Source: Trifolium pratense
Lineage: Eukaryota > Streptophyta > Magnoliopsida > Fabales > Fabaceae
Length of the DNA stretch: 64,000 bases
Reading direction: 5' to 3'
Assembly: GCF_020283565.1 (NCBI RefSeq)
Contig: NC_060064.1
Coordinates: 12,792,337 to 12,856,336 of the forward strand
The translations under genes were made by a program, and so were the position numbers. Below, piece by piece: positions 11,929 through 25,448 of the stretch; position 1 is the stretch's first letter, and every line of letters starts with the position of its first letter. Under the pieces are notes generated by a model, which was not told the origin of the DNA, searched no databases, and was given only the letters and a program-made list of their open reading frames with translations.

Positions 11929-11947
11929 GGCACGGGTCCGGATACTA
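11929..11947 (+). mobile_element. Helitron-type 3' end
   Basis: A short hairpin (CCCGTGC, loop TTG, GCACGGG) is followed by TCCGGATACTAG and then T. A hairpin about 10 nt before CTRR and insertion next to T are the signature of a Helitron 3' terminus. The 5' terminus was not identified. Confidence 0.5.
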
Positions 11948-12178
11948 GTTATTGTCAAACCAAACTTTATCCGAAATGTTGTCATTTAAAGGAACAACAA
12001 ATTTGCGATTAATAACCAAAAAAATAATATAATAATTTTAAATAGTTGGTATGAATATTATATTATTTACTATGGGATCAAGATTCGAACCCGTCATGTT
12101 TTGTGTTTTGTTTCCGAACACATCACTTTACTTATTCATCATTAAGAGTGAAATTATAATCACTAGGCTGCTTGATCA

Positions 12179-12234
<56 letters not shown>
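12179..12234. repeat. (AAT)n microsatellite
   Basis: About 18 perfect AAT/ATA units. The isoleucine run read through it is not a protein. Confidence 0.95.
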
Positions 12235-12235
<1 letters not shown>

Positions 12236-12729
12236 TTCAAAATAACAAAATTAAAGGGAAAATTAAGCATTCGAAACTGAACACACAATTGTTTTAGGCC
12301 AAATATATATATAGTGATTGTTTAAGTTTTGCATTTATAACCATTAAGTCTTTTAAGGTTTTCAGTTATCAGTTGACTCTTTAACAATTAGATCATTTAA
12401 GTTTCTAACTTATTGCACTACTACTAACTAACATGTACAAATTTCTTTATTTGGATACATGAGATGAGAGGGAAGATCCATAAGAAAAATATTACCGTAA
12501 GTACTGGTAATAATAATTAGAAAATTATAAAAATTTCCTAATTTTAAGAGGGAAAATTAAGTATTGGAAACGGCGGACTGAATTAATTACTAGTATTAGG
12601 TTGATGGCAATTTTAATTACTTACGAATTCCAAAAACTAAATAACGTTTTCCCCATAAAAAATTGGAAAACCAATCGGTAAATCAAACGACATTATTTTT
12701 AATACTGTAAATATAATATAATTATTAAC

Positions 12730-12737
12730 TATAAATA
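12730..12737 (+). promoter_or_regulatory. TATA box of small-gene copy 2
   Basis: ACTATAAATAAGTA lies about 80 nt upstream of the ATG at 12817. It is identical in its core to the boxes of copies 1 and 4. Confidence 0.5.
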
Positions 12738-12816
12738 AGTAGTACTACTAAAGATTTATGATTTATCCCAAACAGTAAGAAAGAGTTTAAGCGATTATCG
12801 TGACACAAAAGCCTCA

Positions 12817-13370
12817 ATGTCTCATATTGTAATGTCCACCTCTCTTTAATTTTTTCAATGTTCATTTGCTTGATTTTAGATGTTCCAATTTTTGTCATTT
12901 TAAAAAAAAAAATTAATCAAATATTTAGGAATGTTTAGCTCAAGTCTTTTTTGTTCTTGTTTAAAGCTAAGCTTCATTTTTTTTTTATTTAAGAATTTGC
13001 GTATCAAATCTACATTGGTTTTTTACTTTAAACTTAATCCAAGATCAAACACATATCTTAACCATGTCTTTAGATTTTTCAAACACATATCTTAACATTA
13101 TTATTGTCTAATGTTACATTCTTTTTGTGGTGTTTTTGACATTAGGTGAAAAAGGAGCGAATAATGCCACAAGAAATTGTTGAAAAAGATGACATTGTTG
13201 ATGAACAATACTCTGTTTCGAATTGCATTCAAGTCTTGAAAAATCTAAGGAATCTTTATTATTATTCGTTGACACAACAAGAACATGGCTATGCTTTTGA
13301 ATTGCTTAAAGATTCTTTATTGATGGAACAACCTGAATTAAAGTATAGATTTCTTTATTCTCATGAATGA
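12817..13370 (+). pseudogene. Small Myb/SANT C-terminal-like gene, copy 2, truncated
   Basis: Exon 1 (12817-12828) encodes MSHI and ends at GTAATG. The intron (12829-13145) ends GACATTAG, and exon 2 begins GTGAAAAAGGAGCGAATAAT. The protein follows copy 1 up to YGYAF-like HGYAFELLKDS. There the codons for the conserved KNRVII to WIKYKY part are missing, and the frame runs through what is 3' flanking DNA in the other copies (LLMEQPELKYRFLYSHE). A deletion between the LLKDS codons and TTCTTTATTGATGG in the flank explains this. The gene is probably non-functional, though its exon 1 could also splice to the complete exon of copy 3 downstream in the same phase. Confidence 0.6.
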
Positions 13371-13850
13371 AATTGGTAATGAGAATATTTTTTTACATTA
13401 TGAATGAAAATTAAAACATCTTTAGGATATAGGATGAAATTTCATGCTACCGACATTGCTTATCAATGCTAAATTGGTTTTTTACTTTAAACTTAATCCA
13501 AGATCAAACACATACTTTAACCATGTCTTTTGGTGATTTTTACTGGCTAGTTGATTTTTTTTTTTATCAAAGTAGATTCTTAGTTTCTCTTAGACTTGTT
13601 TGGTTACAAGTCTTAGCACTTGTGGTTTGGTTGTGTTGTTTTTCTTTTTATTGTTACATGGTTGACTTGGAACATTTACGTTGTGTCTTGTTCGATGAAC
13701 TTCATTGATATATCATATAACTTATAAGTGTTGATTTTTTCTTCTATAATAATGATCTTTGTATTCTACTAATATTTTGTATTATTGTACTGACATTATT
13801 GTCTAATGTTGTCTCTATCTTACATTCTTTTCTTGTGTTTTTGACATTAG

Positions 13851-14090
13851 GTGAAAATGGAGCGAATAATGCCACAAGATGACATTGTTGCCGCATCTGA
13901 TCTTAATGGACAATACTCTATTCCGAATTGTGCTCAAATCTTGAAAAGTATAAATAGTTATCCATTAACAGAACCAGAATATGGCTTTGCTTTTGAATTG
14001 CTTCATGATAGCAAAAATAGAGTCATAATTGGTTCTTTAAAAGATTGCATATCTTGGATAAAATACAAATATGCAAAGGAAGGCAAATAG
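13851..14090 (+). CDS. Small Myb/SANT C-terminal-like exon, copy 3
   Basis: A complete second exon of the family follows the acceptor TTGACATTAG at 13850. It encodes 79 residues: MERIMPQDDIVAASDLNGQ, then YSIPNCAQILKSI, YGFAFELLHDSKNRVIIGSL and WIKYKYAKEGK. I see no first exon of its own between 13370 and 13850; that space is a second copy of the intron sequence (13471 onward repeats 13013 onward). The exon may be spliced to the mini-exon at 12817-12828, giving MSHI-VKMERIMPQ. It shares with copy 4 the Ala-Ala-Ser and Asn-Gly before YSIP, so it is closer to copy 4 than to copy 2 in the N-terminal part. Confidence 0.55.
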   Translation: MKMERIMPQDDIVAASDLNGQYSIPNCAQILKSINSYPLTEPEYGFAFELLHDSKNRVIIGSLKDCISWIKYKYAKEGK

Positions 14091-14280
14091 AGTTTATTCT
14101 AAGATTTGACTTTTTGTTTGAATGTTAAATCTCTCTGATCGTAGTGAATCTATATTTACATTTTGTGATTTTGTTTTCCTCTTCAAGTTGTTCTCTATAT
14201 CTCAATCAGTGGCCTATATGAAGCAAAAATATTTGTACCAAATTTTTTGAAATCTTTATTGATGGTAACAACGTGAATTA

Positions 14281-14412
14281 TATTTTGGTAAATCATATGT
14301 ATTTTTCGTGCGCAATTGCGGAGACTACTCCCCTTAAGATAATTCAATCCATTTAAGGGATCGATGTTTCCCAACAAATACTTCTCCATACGCACAGTCC
14401 GGGAGTCGAAGG
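14281..14412 (-). mobile_element. SINE-like retroposon, 132 bp
   Basis: The insertion interrupts the 3' flank of copy 3 and is bounded by a perfect 14-bp direct repeat AACAACGTGAATTA (14267-14280 and 14413-14426). Copies 1 and 2 have the target only once, which gives the empty site. On the minus strand it starts CCTTCGACTCCCGGACTG and ends in an A-rich tail (GATTTACCAAAATA). Long target duplication plus tail indicate LINE-driven retroposition. A tRNA-like promoter is not obvious. Confidence 0.7.
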
Positions 14413-14814
14413 AACAACGTGAATTAAAGTAATATATTTCTTTATTTTTGTGGATGAAATTGGTAAAGAGAATATTTTTTTACATTATGAATGAAAATTA
14501 AAATATTTTCATGTTATCGGCATTATAAAATTACTCCCTGAATGTGGCTCCTTTTGAACTGATGTCGTTGGAGACACTTGCCATGTATAATACTTGCTTC
14601 GTCTCAGTTGACTGCACGTATGTCAATGGACAATATTGAAAAAAATTATTTTTTATTTGATGTATCAGGTCTATATTATTGACTAAATATATCCAACATT
14701 CTCTGAATCTAAAAAGTAAACTTTTTCTTATAATAAGAACAATAGATTAAAAGATCCAAAAATAGAAAGATATAATATTTGGTAAAAAAAATAGAAAAAG
14801 AACAATAGTAAAAC

Positions 14815-15175
14815 CATCAACAAAAAAACATAGATCTCTGTATTAATATATGAATATAAATATATATAACGTACAAATTATGAAAAAATAGGCTACTTTA
14901 TTAATATATTAGTAAAAACATAGATCTTGTAAAAATCACCAAAAAACTTAGGTTTCTATATTAAATATATAAGTACAAATATAACCCCGTAGAAATTATG
15001 AAAAAATAGGCTACCTTATTAATATATTAGTAAAAACATAGATCTTGTAAAAATCACCAAAAAACTTAGGTCTTTGTATTAAATATATGAGTACAAATAT
15101 AACCCAGTAAAAATTATTAAAAAATAGACAATCTTATTAATATGTTAGTGAAAATAAAAGTCATACAAAAATTAT
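14815..15175. repeat. Tandem repeat, period about 118 bp, three copies
   Basis: GGCTACTTTATTAATATATT at 14891 recurs at 15009 and, diverged, near 15127. Between them lie repeats of AAAAACATAGATCTTGTAAA and of CACCAAAAAACTTAGGT. A partial copy precedes the array. The array is AT-rich and non-coding, like a short satellite. Confidence 0.75.
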
Positions 15176-15856
15176 CAATATAAAACAAAAAGCACAACAA
15201 AGTTTACGCGGATTACTAATAATTCCTTTTCTCATCAAAGACTTACGAGTCGGTAGTCTCGCTAATAACAACCTCCATCAAAAAATGCTCACTTTGGATG
15301 GAACATCATTTACTTTGGATTGATTACTAATAGTTACTTTTTTCTTCTTCGTTATATTCATGGTTGGACATTTTATATTTTTTATATAGCTTTTTTTATA
15401 CAAAACAACTTATTCAAATAAAAAAGTTTTTATATATTGTTATAAGCTTATTAAAATAGTTTATGAAAAAATAACTTATCAAATACAATTTTCACTGGTG
15501 AGAAATTATAAATTAATATAAAGGCTTATTTGTTTATGTAACCTATTTTTCATAAGCTCAAAAATAAGTCAATTCAAACGGATCCAAAATACAATTTTCG
15601 TATAGTACAATTACTATTCCTAATTTTCTAAACGTGTAAATCACATCATAACTACTTTTAAAGTTTTCCGTAAAAAAATTACTTTTAAAGTTTGCTATAT
15701 TAAAAAAAATTATACGGACATACTCATACCTTAATTTTTTCAAAATGTCGTAGCAAATACCGGTATTGGATACCGCTATGCAACGTATTATAACTCAATT
15801 ATAAATAATAAATAAATATATGCAAATCACAACCAAACTGAATAGATATAAATAAT

Positions 15857-15860
<4 letters not shown>
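15176..15860. other. AT-rich spacer
   Basis: No gene, RNA or clear mobile element is visible. The short frames here lack any recognisable motif. Confidence 0.4.

Positions 15861-15931
<71 letters not shown>
15861..15931. repeat. (TA)n microsatellite
   Basis: About 35 TA units directly precede the foldback element at 15932. Confidence 0.95.
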
Positions 15932-15934
<3 letters not shown>

Positions 15935-16068
15935 GAGTGCTAGCAACACACTCTCTTCTATTGGTTAAAATTTATATGGGTCCACATTTTTTATGGGACC
16001 CATGTGAATTTCAACCAATAAAAGAGAGTGTGTTGGAGTGTGCTTGTTAACGAGTGTGTTGCTAGCAT
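15932..16068. mobile_element. Foldback MITE inside a TA tract
   Basis: AGTGCTAGCAACACACTCTC on the left pairs with GAGTGTGTTGCTAGCATT on the right. An inner pair (CTATTGGTTAAAATT with AATTTCAACCAATA) continues the stem to a centre of GGGTCCC-type sequence. It sits between two long TA runs and is non-coding. Confidence 0.7.
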
Positions 16069-18102
<2,034 letters not shown>

Positions 18103-18110
18103 TATATAAC

Positions 18111-18118
18111 TATAAATA
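18111..18118 (+). promoter_or_regulatory. TATA box of small-gene copy 4
   Basis: ACTATAAATAAGTA lies about 90 nt upstream of the ATG at 18203. It is the same core promoter string as in copies 1 and 2. Confidence 0.55.
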
Positions 18119-18202
18119 AGTACAGATTTAACCCCAAAATTATCACGACTCTAACCCGTTATTCACAGCTCCACCAAAGTCAACTCCAACACAGAAGCTG
18201 CT

Positions 18203-19150
18203 ATGTCTGACTCTGATGTAATATCCATCTCTCTTTTCTTTTTATATTTTCAGATGTTTCATTTGGATGATGAATTTGTGTTCATGATATAACCCATCTC
18301 TACTTCATTTACTTCATTTTAGATGTTTCAATTTGTTTTTTGTTTGGGATATTGGGCCTAGGGAATTGTGTATTTTTTCATTTTAGCGAAGTGATATTTT
18401 CGTGAGAACTTGCATATCAAATCTAAATTGGTTTGTAGTATTGATTTTCTTTGCTGATTAGAACAAAAAATATGAGATTATTCAAGACTCAAAAGTTTAT
18501 GCGTTCACATATTTGGTGTATATGTAATTGTTAGATCGAGATCTGATGGTAAAAAATTTAAGTTTTAATATTTTTTATTTTTAAAAGTTAAAATTATATT
18601 AACATTTTAACTGTTTGATCAACTACTACATATATATTTAAGACGGTAATACGACAAATGATTCACAAAGGGAATCTGAAATTCTCACATTACAATAGGA
18701 GGTTTATCATTCAAATAAAGTCAAATGTTAATTAACTTGCTTGTAGTTTCATATTATTTGACCGGTGTATTTTCATATTATTTGACCGGTGCATGAACTA
18801 AATGTTGTCATTTTACAATTTACATTTATTCTTTCCTCTTACATTAGGTGGAAGAGGAAAGAAAGACCCCACAAAATATAGTCGAAGAAGATGACATTGA
18901 AGCTGCGTCTTATGCCAATGGACACTACTCTATTCCGCATTGCATCCAAATCCTGCAAAATCTAAAGCGTCTAAAGGACGAATACTACAATCCACTACTG
19001 AGTGAAGACCAATTTGGCTATGCGGTAGAATTGGTTAAATATAGCAAAAATAGAGTCATACTTGTTTCCTTAAAAGATTGCATGAAAGATTTGGCACTTT
19101 GGATTGAACACAAATATGAAAATAAACGGACACCTCTAGTATATTACTAA
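18203..19150 (+). CDS. Small Myb/SANT C-terminal-like protein, copy 4
   Basis: This is the best-preserved member. Exon 1 (18203-18217) encodes MSDSD and ends at a GTAATA donor. The 630-nt intron ends TTACATTAG, and exon 2 (18848-19150) continues in phase with VEEERKTPQNIVEEDDIE, giving 105 residues. The conserved parts are YSIPHCIQILQNL, FGYAVELVKYSKNRVILVSL and DLALWIEHKYENK. An acidic start is followed by a region that looks all-helical. The pattern matches the C-terminal module of plant Myb/SANT-like proteins; no SANT domain, signal peptide or membrane span is present. Its function is unknown. The TATA box and both splice sites are conserved with copy 2, supporting a real small gene. Confidence 0.6.
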
Positions 19151-19593
19151 AGTCTTGTAAACCTCTAGTATTTATGTTAATGTTTGTGAGAGTTTCACTC
19201 TTACACTCTTTGAAACCAAACCCCCCTCCCCCTCCTATTGTAATGAATTTGTATTTGCATTTTATGATTATTTCCCCTTTCGATTTGTTCTGTCAATGGC
19301 TTATAGTCAAATTTATGAACTTTCAAGAAAAGTTAATGCATGAAATTTTACAAAATATTGTTTGTAGCAAAAGTAATAGATTATTTCTTTACTCTTATAG
19401 ATAACATTGGCCGGTTATGAGAAAATTTTACTAGTACTGTTTGTTTATGATGAAAAATCTTATATCGAAATTGAAAAGTTACTATGTAAAGGGTAATTAC
19501 ATCCACATGAAATGAGAAAAATAGCAAAATCTACAATAAAAATATGAAAACTCGGGAAAAATGATAAGTAGAATGTTTGGTGAAAATGTATAT

Positions 19594-19753
19594 GCTTCAT
19601 CCGTACCAAATTATAAGCGAAAAAAAGACTTCTTTTTTCCCAAAATATAAACAAAAGTTGGTCAACAAAATTGAATGTATTTGTTTCAAATTTTGAGCCA
19701 AATATATCAAGTTTGTTTGACTTATTTTTGCTTATATTTTGGGACGAATGAAT
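19594..19753. mobile_element. Degenerate MITE related to the next one
   Basis: GCTTCATCCGTACCAAATTA on the left has an imperfect inverse on the right (TATTTTGGGACGAATGAA). The word pattern (ATCCGTACCAAATTATAAG) is like that of the element at 19836, so it is probably an older member of the same group. Confidence 0.4.
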
Positions 19754-19835
19754 ATAAGGGAAAAAAACTGAAATTTGACCAATTTAACTTTGAAGTTCCA
19801 GAAATGCCCTTAGTTATGTTTTCCAAAACAATTTA

Positions 19836-20124
19836 CTCCCTCCGTCTCAAATTATAAGGGAAAAAACCTCATTTTTCTGTCCTAAATTATAAGGGAAAAA
19901 CCATTTTCAATAATATTTTTTTCCTTAATCTCATAAAATTAAATGCAAATTGTATTTAATTTTTTTCTCTCCTCTTTTTTCAATAAAAACCAATCAATAA
20001 AAATTGTTTTTACATCTTCTCATGCAACATATTCCAAGGAAAACTTACAAAAACATATTTCAAATTATCATGTTTTATATAAATGCGATTTTGTTTTTTT
20101 ACTTATAATTTGCGACGGAGAGAG
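19836..20124. mobile_element. Stowaway-like MITE, 289 bp
   Basis: Ends CTCCCTCCGTCTCAAATTAT and ATAATTTGCGACGGAGAGAG are inverse to each other, with TA at 19834-19835 and 20125-20126. Non-coding. Confidence 0.75.
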
Positions 20125-20610
20125 TAATTTATTAGAATTGGTTTACTGCTACTCGTATGCCGGTATTGAACTTTAATTATGGTCGGCACTTTTTGCAATT
20201 GCCAATTGAAATGAATCTGACTTAATGGTATGGTATTGAACGAAAGAACTTCACTTCTTGGTACTATTGAACTTCTTGGAATTGAAATCCTAAGGAAGAA
20301 TAGTCATATGACAATCTTATATAACAACCGTTTTTTCTCCATCACTTTCACCCTCAATACTCTTGTTTATTTTTATATTCAATGACGCGTTGCCACATCA
20401 TTTAATGAATGTAACACATTATGCGTTTTTAATTACCATACTTGATGTGCCGTTATATTATTAAATGCATGTACAAAATAATTTTACACCGACGATACAT
20501 ATAAATTAAATTCATAATGTACATAATTGCATTTACATAAGCACTATATTTTTTATACATGGATCCAATGATTTAAACAAATTTTTGCTTAAAAATACAC
20601 ATATAAATAA

Positions 20611-21894
20611 TCTTTTACAAGTAAAAGGAATGTTGAGTTGCTCACAATCAAGTATTTTGATGATGTGGCACTCTATAAGAAAAGTTTACAATCTCTATTA
20701 AAAAACTTTTTCATCATCTCCTTTAATTAAATCATTTTAATTATCAATATATCAAATTATCACTATATAACTTCTTACAATTATCATAAAAAAACCTTCT
20801 TACAAATTATGGCTACCAAATCCATAAAAAATTTATACGGAATACTCTTCTTTTTTACTCATCATGTTGCATTGCATAACTATTTACATACTCAATAGTG
20901 TTCTAATGCAAAATCTAAATGCAAGCATGACTACATCTAATATACAAAAGTAAAAAAACAATGGTAAGAAAAAAAAAAAGTAAGAAAGCAAAGCAAGTTG
21001 CGACTATAATGCCACGATGCATAAAAAGAAAATTAAGTTCTCATGCTATTACACTATTAGAATAAAGTATAATGCACCTCTTCAAACTTATGAATATTAA
21101 CAGATATTCACTAAAAATTATATTAATTGTCCTTAATATACACAAATCTACTATGTAGGTTAATATTAAACAATATTTTTTTTTTATAAATAACCTTCTT
21201 ATGTTTAAATCCGAATAAAGATTATTAAATAAAAAAATTCAAAGCAAAATGAGCGGAGAAAAACCTCATAGTAAAAAAAAACAAACAATAGACAAAAAAA
21301 ATCGAGACTAATAAAATCAGGATAAAATTTTACCAAGTGAATAATTGATAAGAACGAGAGGGAGGTAAGTAGATAAGTTATTTGACATCTTAAATTGTAT
21401 AGAAGGGAATAAGCAGTAATGTTGCTATTTGATAGGTAATTTTCAGAACACGAGATCACGTGATATAAAATGTCAAAACCACCATACTTCTTAGTTCAAC
21501 ATCACTCATGAGCAATATTTTCACTAAGCATAAGTATGTATGACCTCCAACTCTTATTAAAAATAAATAAGGGATACATTAAAAATAAAAAAGCAAAGTG
21601 ATTTGTGACTAAAATTGCAACTCATATAATGAAAACTAAGATTTTATACGATGACACAAATTAAAATAAAATATGATACATCATTTCAATAAAAATTATT
21701 TTAATTTTAATGACAACTTTTTTTTATTTTTACACATATATAATATTGAATATAACCATATCATAAAAAGTATTTAACAATGTATTTTAATCGAATGTGT
21801 GATTATACTTATCACAATTATTATTTTTGATTTATAAAAATATTTTAATTATGTATTTTAATCGAACCCGTGCAACGCACGGGTTTACCCCTAG
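20611..21894 (+). mobile_element. Non-autonomous Helitron, copy A
   Basis: It begins TCTTTTACAAGTAAAAGG after an A and ends with the hairpin CCCGTGC-AAC-GCACGGG, TTTACCC and CTAG before a T. These are the TC and CTRR ends, A-T insertion and subterminal hairpin of Helitrons. Length is 1284 bp with no helicase or Rep frame. It is nearly identical to copy B; the one length difference I see is one base in an A-run. The 38 bp after CTAG also match the flank of copy B (see findings). The identical 84-residue minus-strand frame in both copies shows no protein features. Confidence 0.8.
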
Positions 21895-22171
21895 TAATAT
21901 TCTAAAAGAAAACACCAAACCAAACCATAAAACCCCTAGTACAATTCTAAGTGGGAGGAAAAACTATTTAGCACAATTCTTTTCATCGATTCATTTTATG
22001 GTTGTAAGAATAAGATGACATGCGTAGATTAAAATAGGACCGTCTATTAAAATTCATATATATTCATATTGAACCATCCAGAATTAGGCAAATGTTATAC
22101 GATAAATGCATGAAGATTATATATTTGGACAACCTCTAAGTCAAGTTGAATCAATATACTTCTTGCATGTA
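21895..22171. other. Spacer between the twin Helitrons
   Basis: The first 38 bp duplicate the downstream flank of copy B. A second CCCCTAG then T occurs at 21929-21935. The remainder is unique AT-rich DNA. Confidence 0.6.
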
Positions 22172-23456
22172 TCTTTTACAAGTAAAAGGAATGTTGAGTT
22201 GCTCACAATCAAGTATTTTGATGATGTGGCACTCTATAAGAAAAGTTTACAATCTCTATTAAAAAACTTTTTCATCATCTCCTTTAATTAAATCATTTTA
22301 ATTATCAATATATCAAATTATCACTATATAACTTCTTACAATTATCATAAAAAAACCTTCTTACAAATTATGGCTACCAAATCCATAAAAAATTTATACG
22401 GAATACTCTTCTTTTTTACTCATCATGTTGCATTGCATAACTATTTACATACTCAATAGTGTTCTAATGCAAAATCTAAATGCAAGCATGACTACATCTA
22501 ATATACAAAAGTAAAAAAACAATGGTAAGAAAAAAAAAAAAGTAAGAAAGCAAAGCAAGTTGCGACTATAATGCCACGATGCATAAAAAGAAAATTAAGT
22601 TCTCATGCTATTACACTATTAGAATAAAGTATAATGCACCTCTTCAAACTTATGAATATTAACAGATATTCACTAAAAATTATATTAATTGTCCTTAATA
22701 TACACAAATCTACTATGTAGGTTAATATTAAACAATATTTTTTTTTTATAAATAACCTTCTTATGTTTAAATCCGAATAAAGATTATTAAATAAAAAAAT
22801 TCAAAGCAAAATGAGCGGAGAAAAACCTCATAGTAAAAAAAAACAAACAATAGACAAAAAAAATCGAGACTAATAAAATCAGGATAAAATTTTACCAAGT
22901 GAATAATTGATAAGAACGAGAGGGAGGTAAGTAGATAAGTTATTTGACATCTTAAATTGTATAGAAGGGAATAAGCAGTAATGTTGCTATTTGATAGGTA
23001 ATTTTCAGAACACGAGATCACGTGATATAAAATGTCAAAACCACCATACTTCTTAGTTCAACATCACTCATGAGCAATATTTTCACTAAGCATAAGTATG
23101 TATGACCTCCAACTCTTATTAAAAATAAATAAGGGATACATTAAAAATAAAAAAGCAAAGTGATTTGTGACTAAAATTGCAACTCATATAATGAAAACTA
23201 AGATTTTATACGATGACACAAATTAAAATAAAATATGATACATCATTTCAATAAAAATTATTTTAATTTTAATGACAACTTTTTTTTATTTTTACACATA
23301 TATAATATTGAATATAACCATATCATAAAAAGTATTTAACAATGTATTTTAATCGAATGTGTGATTATACTTATCACAATTATTATTTTTGATTTATAAA
23401 AATATTTTAATTATGTATTTTAATCGAACCCGTGCAACGCACGGGTTTACCCCTAG
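22172..23456 (+). mobile_element. Non-autonomous Helitron, copy B
   Basis: Same ends and interior as copy A, 1285 bp, inserted after A and before T in a different 5' context (CTTGCATGTA before it, against CATATAAATAA before copy A). Its 3' flank TAATA is split from the rest of the original flank by the third Helitron. Confidence 0.8.
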
Positions 23457-23461
23457 TAATA

Positions 23462-24364
23462 TCTATATATATAAATCCTAAATAGTTCTCCTACCATTAA
23501 TCCTAACCCTAATTGTATTAACCAATCATAGCTTTTAAATCATTTTCTTTAAAAAATAAATAATAAAAAAATTAACAATTGTAAATTTGTAATTAATTTT
23601 TATTTATTTAGCCACATGCCACATTATTTCTAATGATTTGTCACATGCCACATTTAATTAATCTCAAGCATTCATATGCCATTTCATTTCTATTCATACA
23701 CCATTATCCTTTTCATATGCCCAATTTAATTACCAAGAAACAAGAAATCTAATGGTTTCCAATAAAAAGTTTTCTTTGAAACAATGAAAAGTTGTACAAA
23801 TTTAATTTCATATCTTTCCGGTGGACATTGTAAATACTTTTCTATTTCTTTGTTTCTTTTTCAATTTTTTCCATCACCCGAGTCATTTGGAAAGAATTGA
23901 TTTTCTTCTTTACCTATGTTTTTTTTAATCTTCCATTCACATTCACTTCTTCATTCTTCTTATTTTTTCATTTTGTTCCTTTTTAACGTGTTTGCACATG
24001 ATATTAGGTAATAGTTCATCATTTTAACTATTTTTGTTTCATCCCTTAATTACTTGCATTCAACATATTTGCAGCAGTATGTTTAATTCATATGCTTTGA
24101 ATATCTATAAAATCTTTTGTTTTGTAGATATACTAATTTACATTGGTTGATCTAACAAATACTTTATTTTAATTTTTGTCCAGGTAGATGTTGCTAACAT
24201 CATGGAAGTAAGATTTAGTGTGATTGCTTATATATTTATAATGTAATACTACTATTATGCAATTGCCTTTATATATGCTACAATTTATTTTGGGTTTCTA
24301 TTACCGGAATATATATTAAATAGTGTATTGTTTTATTTATTTATTTATACTTTTTTATGTTTGC

Positions 24365-24435
<71 letters not shown>

Positions 24436-24767
24436 ATTTTAATTTAGAGATTGATATACTTGATCTATATGTATACGGGATTTATATTATAATTGTGTTT
24501 CTCCAAGCAATTGACATTGTTTATGCTTAATAGTTGATTTGTTTGTTTGATTTTTGGTTACACAGTTGGAAGAACTTGAAGAACTATGTTTGTACCAAAA
24601 AAACAACTTATGAACTATGTATGTCCTTGCCTAAAAAAAAGTATTGTTCACGGTTTTTTTTTTTATTTCAAGTTTCAACTATAGGTCATTTCTCCTTCAA
24701 TTATTTAAATTTTTTAGTTGACGTTATATTATAAACAACAAATAACACTCGTGCATCGCACGGGTAA
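23462..24767 (+). mobile_element. Third Helitron-like element, 1306 bp
   Basis: The empty site is preserved after copy A: TAATA joined to TTCTAAAAG. Here TAATA (23457-23461) and TTCTAAAAG (24768 onward) are separated by an element starting TCTATATATATAAATCC and ending with a hairpin (CGTGC-ATC-GCACG) and GGTAA. There is no target duplication, as expected for a Helitron between A and T. The end is GTAA, not a canonical CTRR. It contains a (TA)n run at 24367-24430. Confidence 0.7.
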
Positions 24768-25448
24768 TTCTAAAAGAAAACACCAAACCAAACCATAAAA
24801 AATAAAAATAAAACAGCAAACCCACGTGGATTCCTTCCCTCACATTCTGAGTTCTGATTCTGACCTTTCTTCTTCACTTGTGTTTTCGTTTCCACTTCTG
24901 CGTTCTTGTTGAGGATTCTTCTGGTTCCCAAGGTCGCCTTCGATATTCGCCGGCGCGAGCAAAGGGTTTCATCTTTTTCTCTTTTCTACTTTTTTAACGG
25001 TGAGCCTTCGCACTTCTTCTACTACGTGCACATAACATGTTTGTAAAATGTTCTCTATGGATTTTATTTGTTAGAAAACTTTGCATGCTGAAATTTCAAC
25101 TATTCTTATGTTTTGATTGAATTAGATGTTCCAATAGTATATGAAAGTAGCATTTGATGCTAATTTTTACAATATCTTGTACAAATTATCCGCTAACTAT
25201 CATGTAACTACTATTATTTGCTATAGAAACATTTCGGTCGATGTGATCGAAATGTTAGTATCATGAATGCAGTGTAGTGTTATAAACATGATTGGTTGAG
25301 CACATTATTGAATTTCTTTTTGAGTCACATCATTAGTTCCATTTTTGCTTCTGATTTGTATCCCTTCAAGGTGTTTGTTGTATTGTCTAGGAGAGGGCAT
25401 TGATTTTGGTTTTTGTGTGAAAATATTTACAGCTGACAGAACCAAGCT

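Noticed and set aside
14815..15175. CRISPR-like array
   Set aside because: This is plant DNA; the unit is long and diverging with no spacer-repeat alternation.
21205..23021. Identical 84-residue minus-strand frames at 21205-21459 and 22767-23021
   Set aside because: They are identical only because both lie in the two Helitron copies. The translation is low-complexity (Leu/Ser/Phe), with no conserved motif, so I do not call a gene.
20611..23456. Simple tandem segmental duplication as the origin of the twin Helitrons
   Set aside because: The 5' flanks differ right up to the TC end and the spacer of copy A is not found after copy B beyond the 38 bp.
24181..24600. Splice-like exon pieces in the third Helitron (CAG|GTAGATGTTGC and ACAG|TTGGAAGAAC)
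   Set aside because: The pieces are too short and match no protein I recognise; a captured gene cannot be supported.
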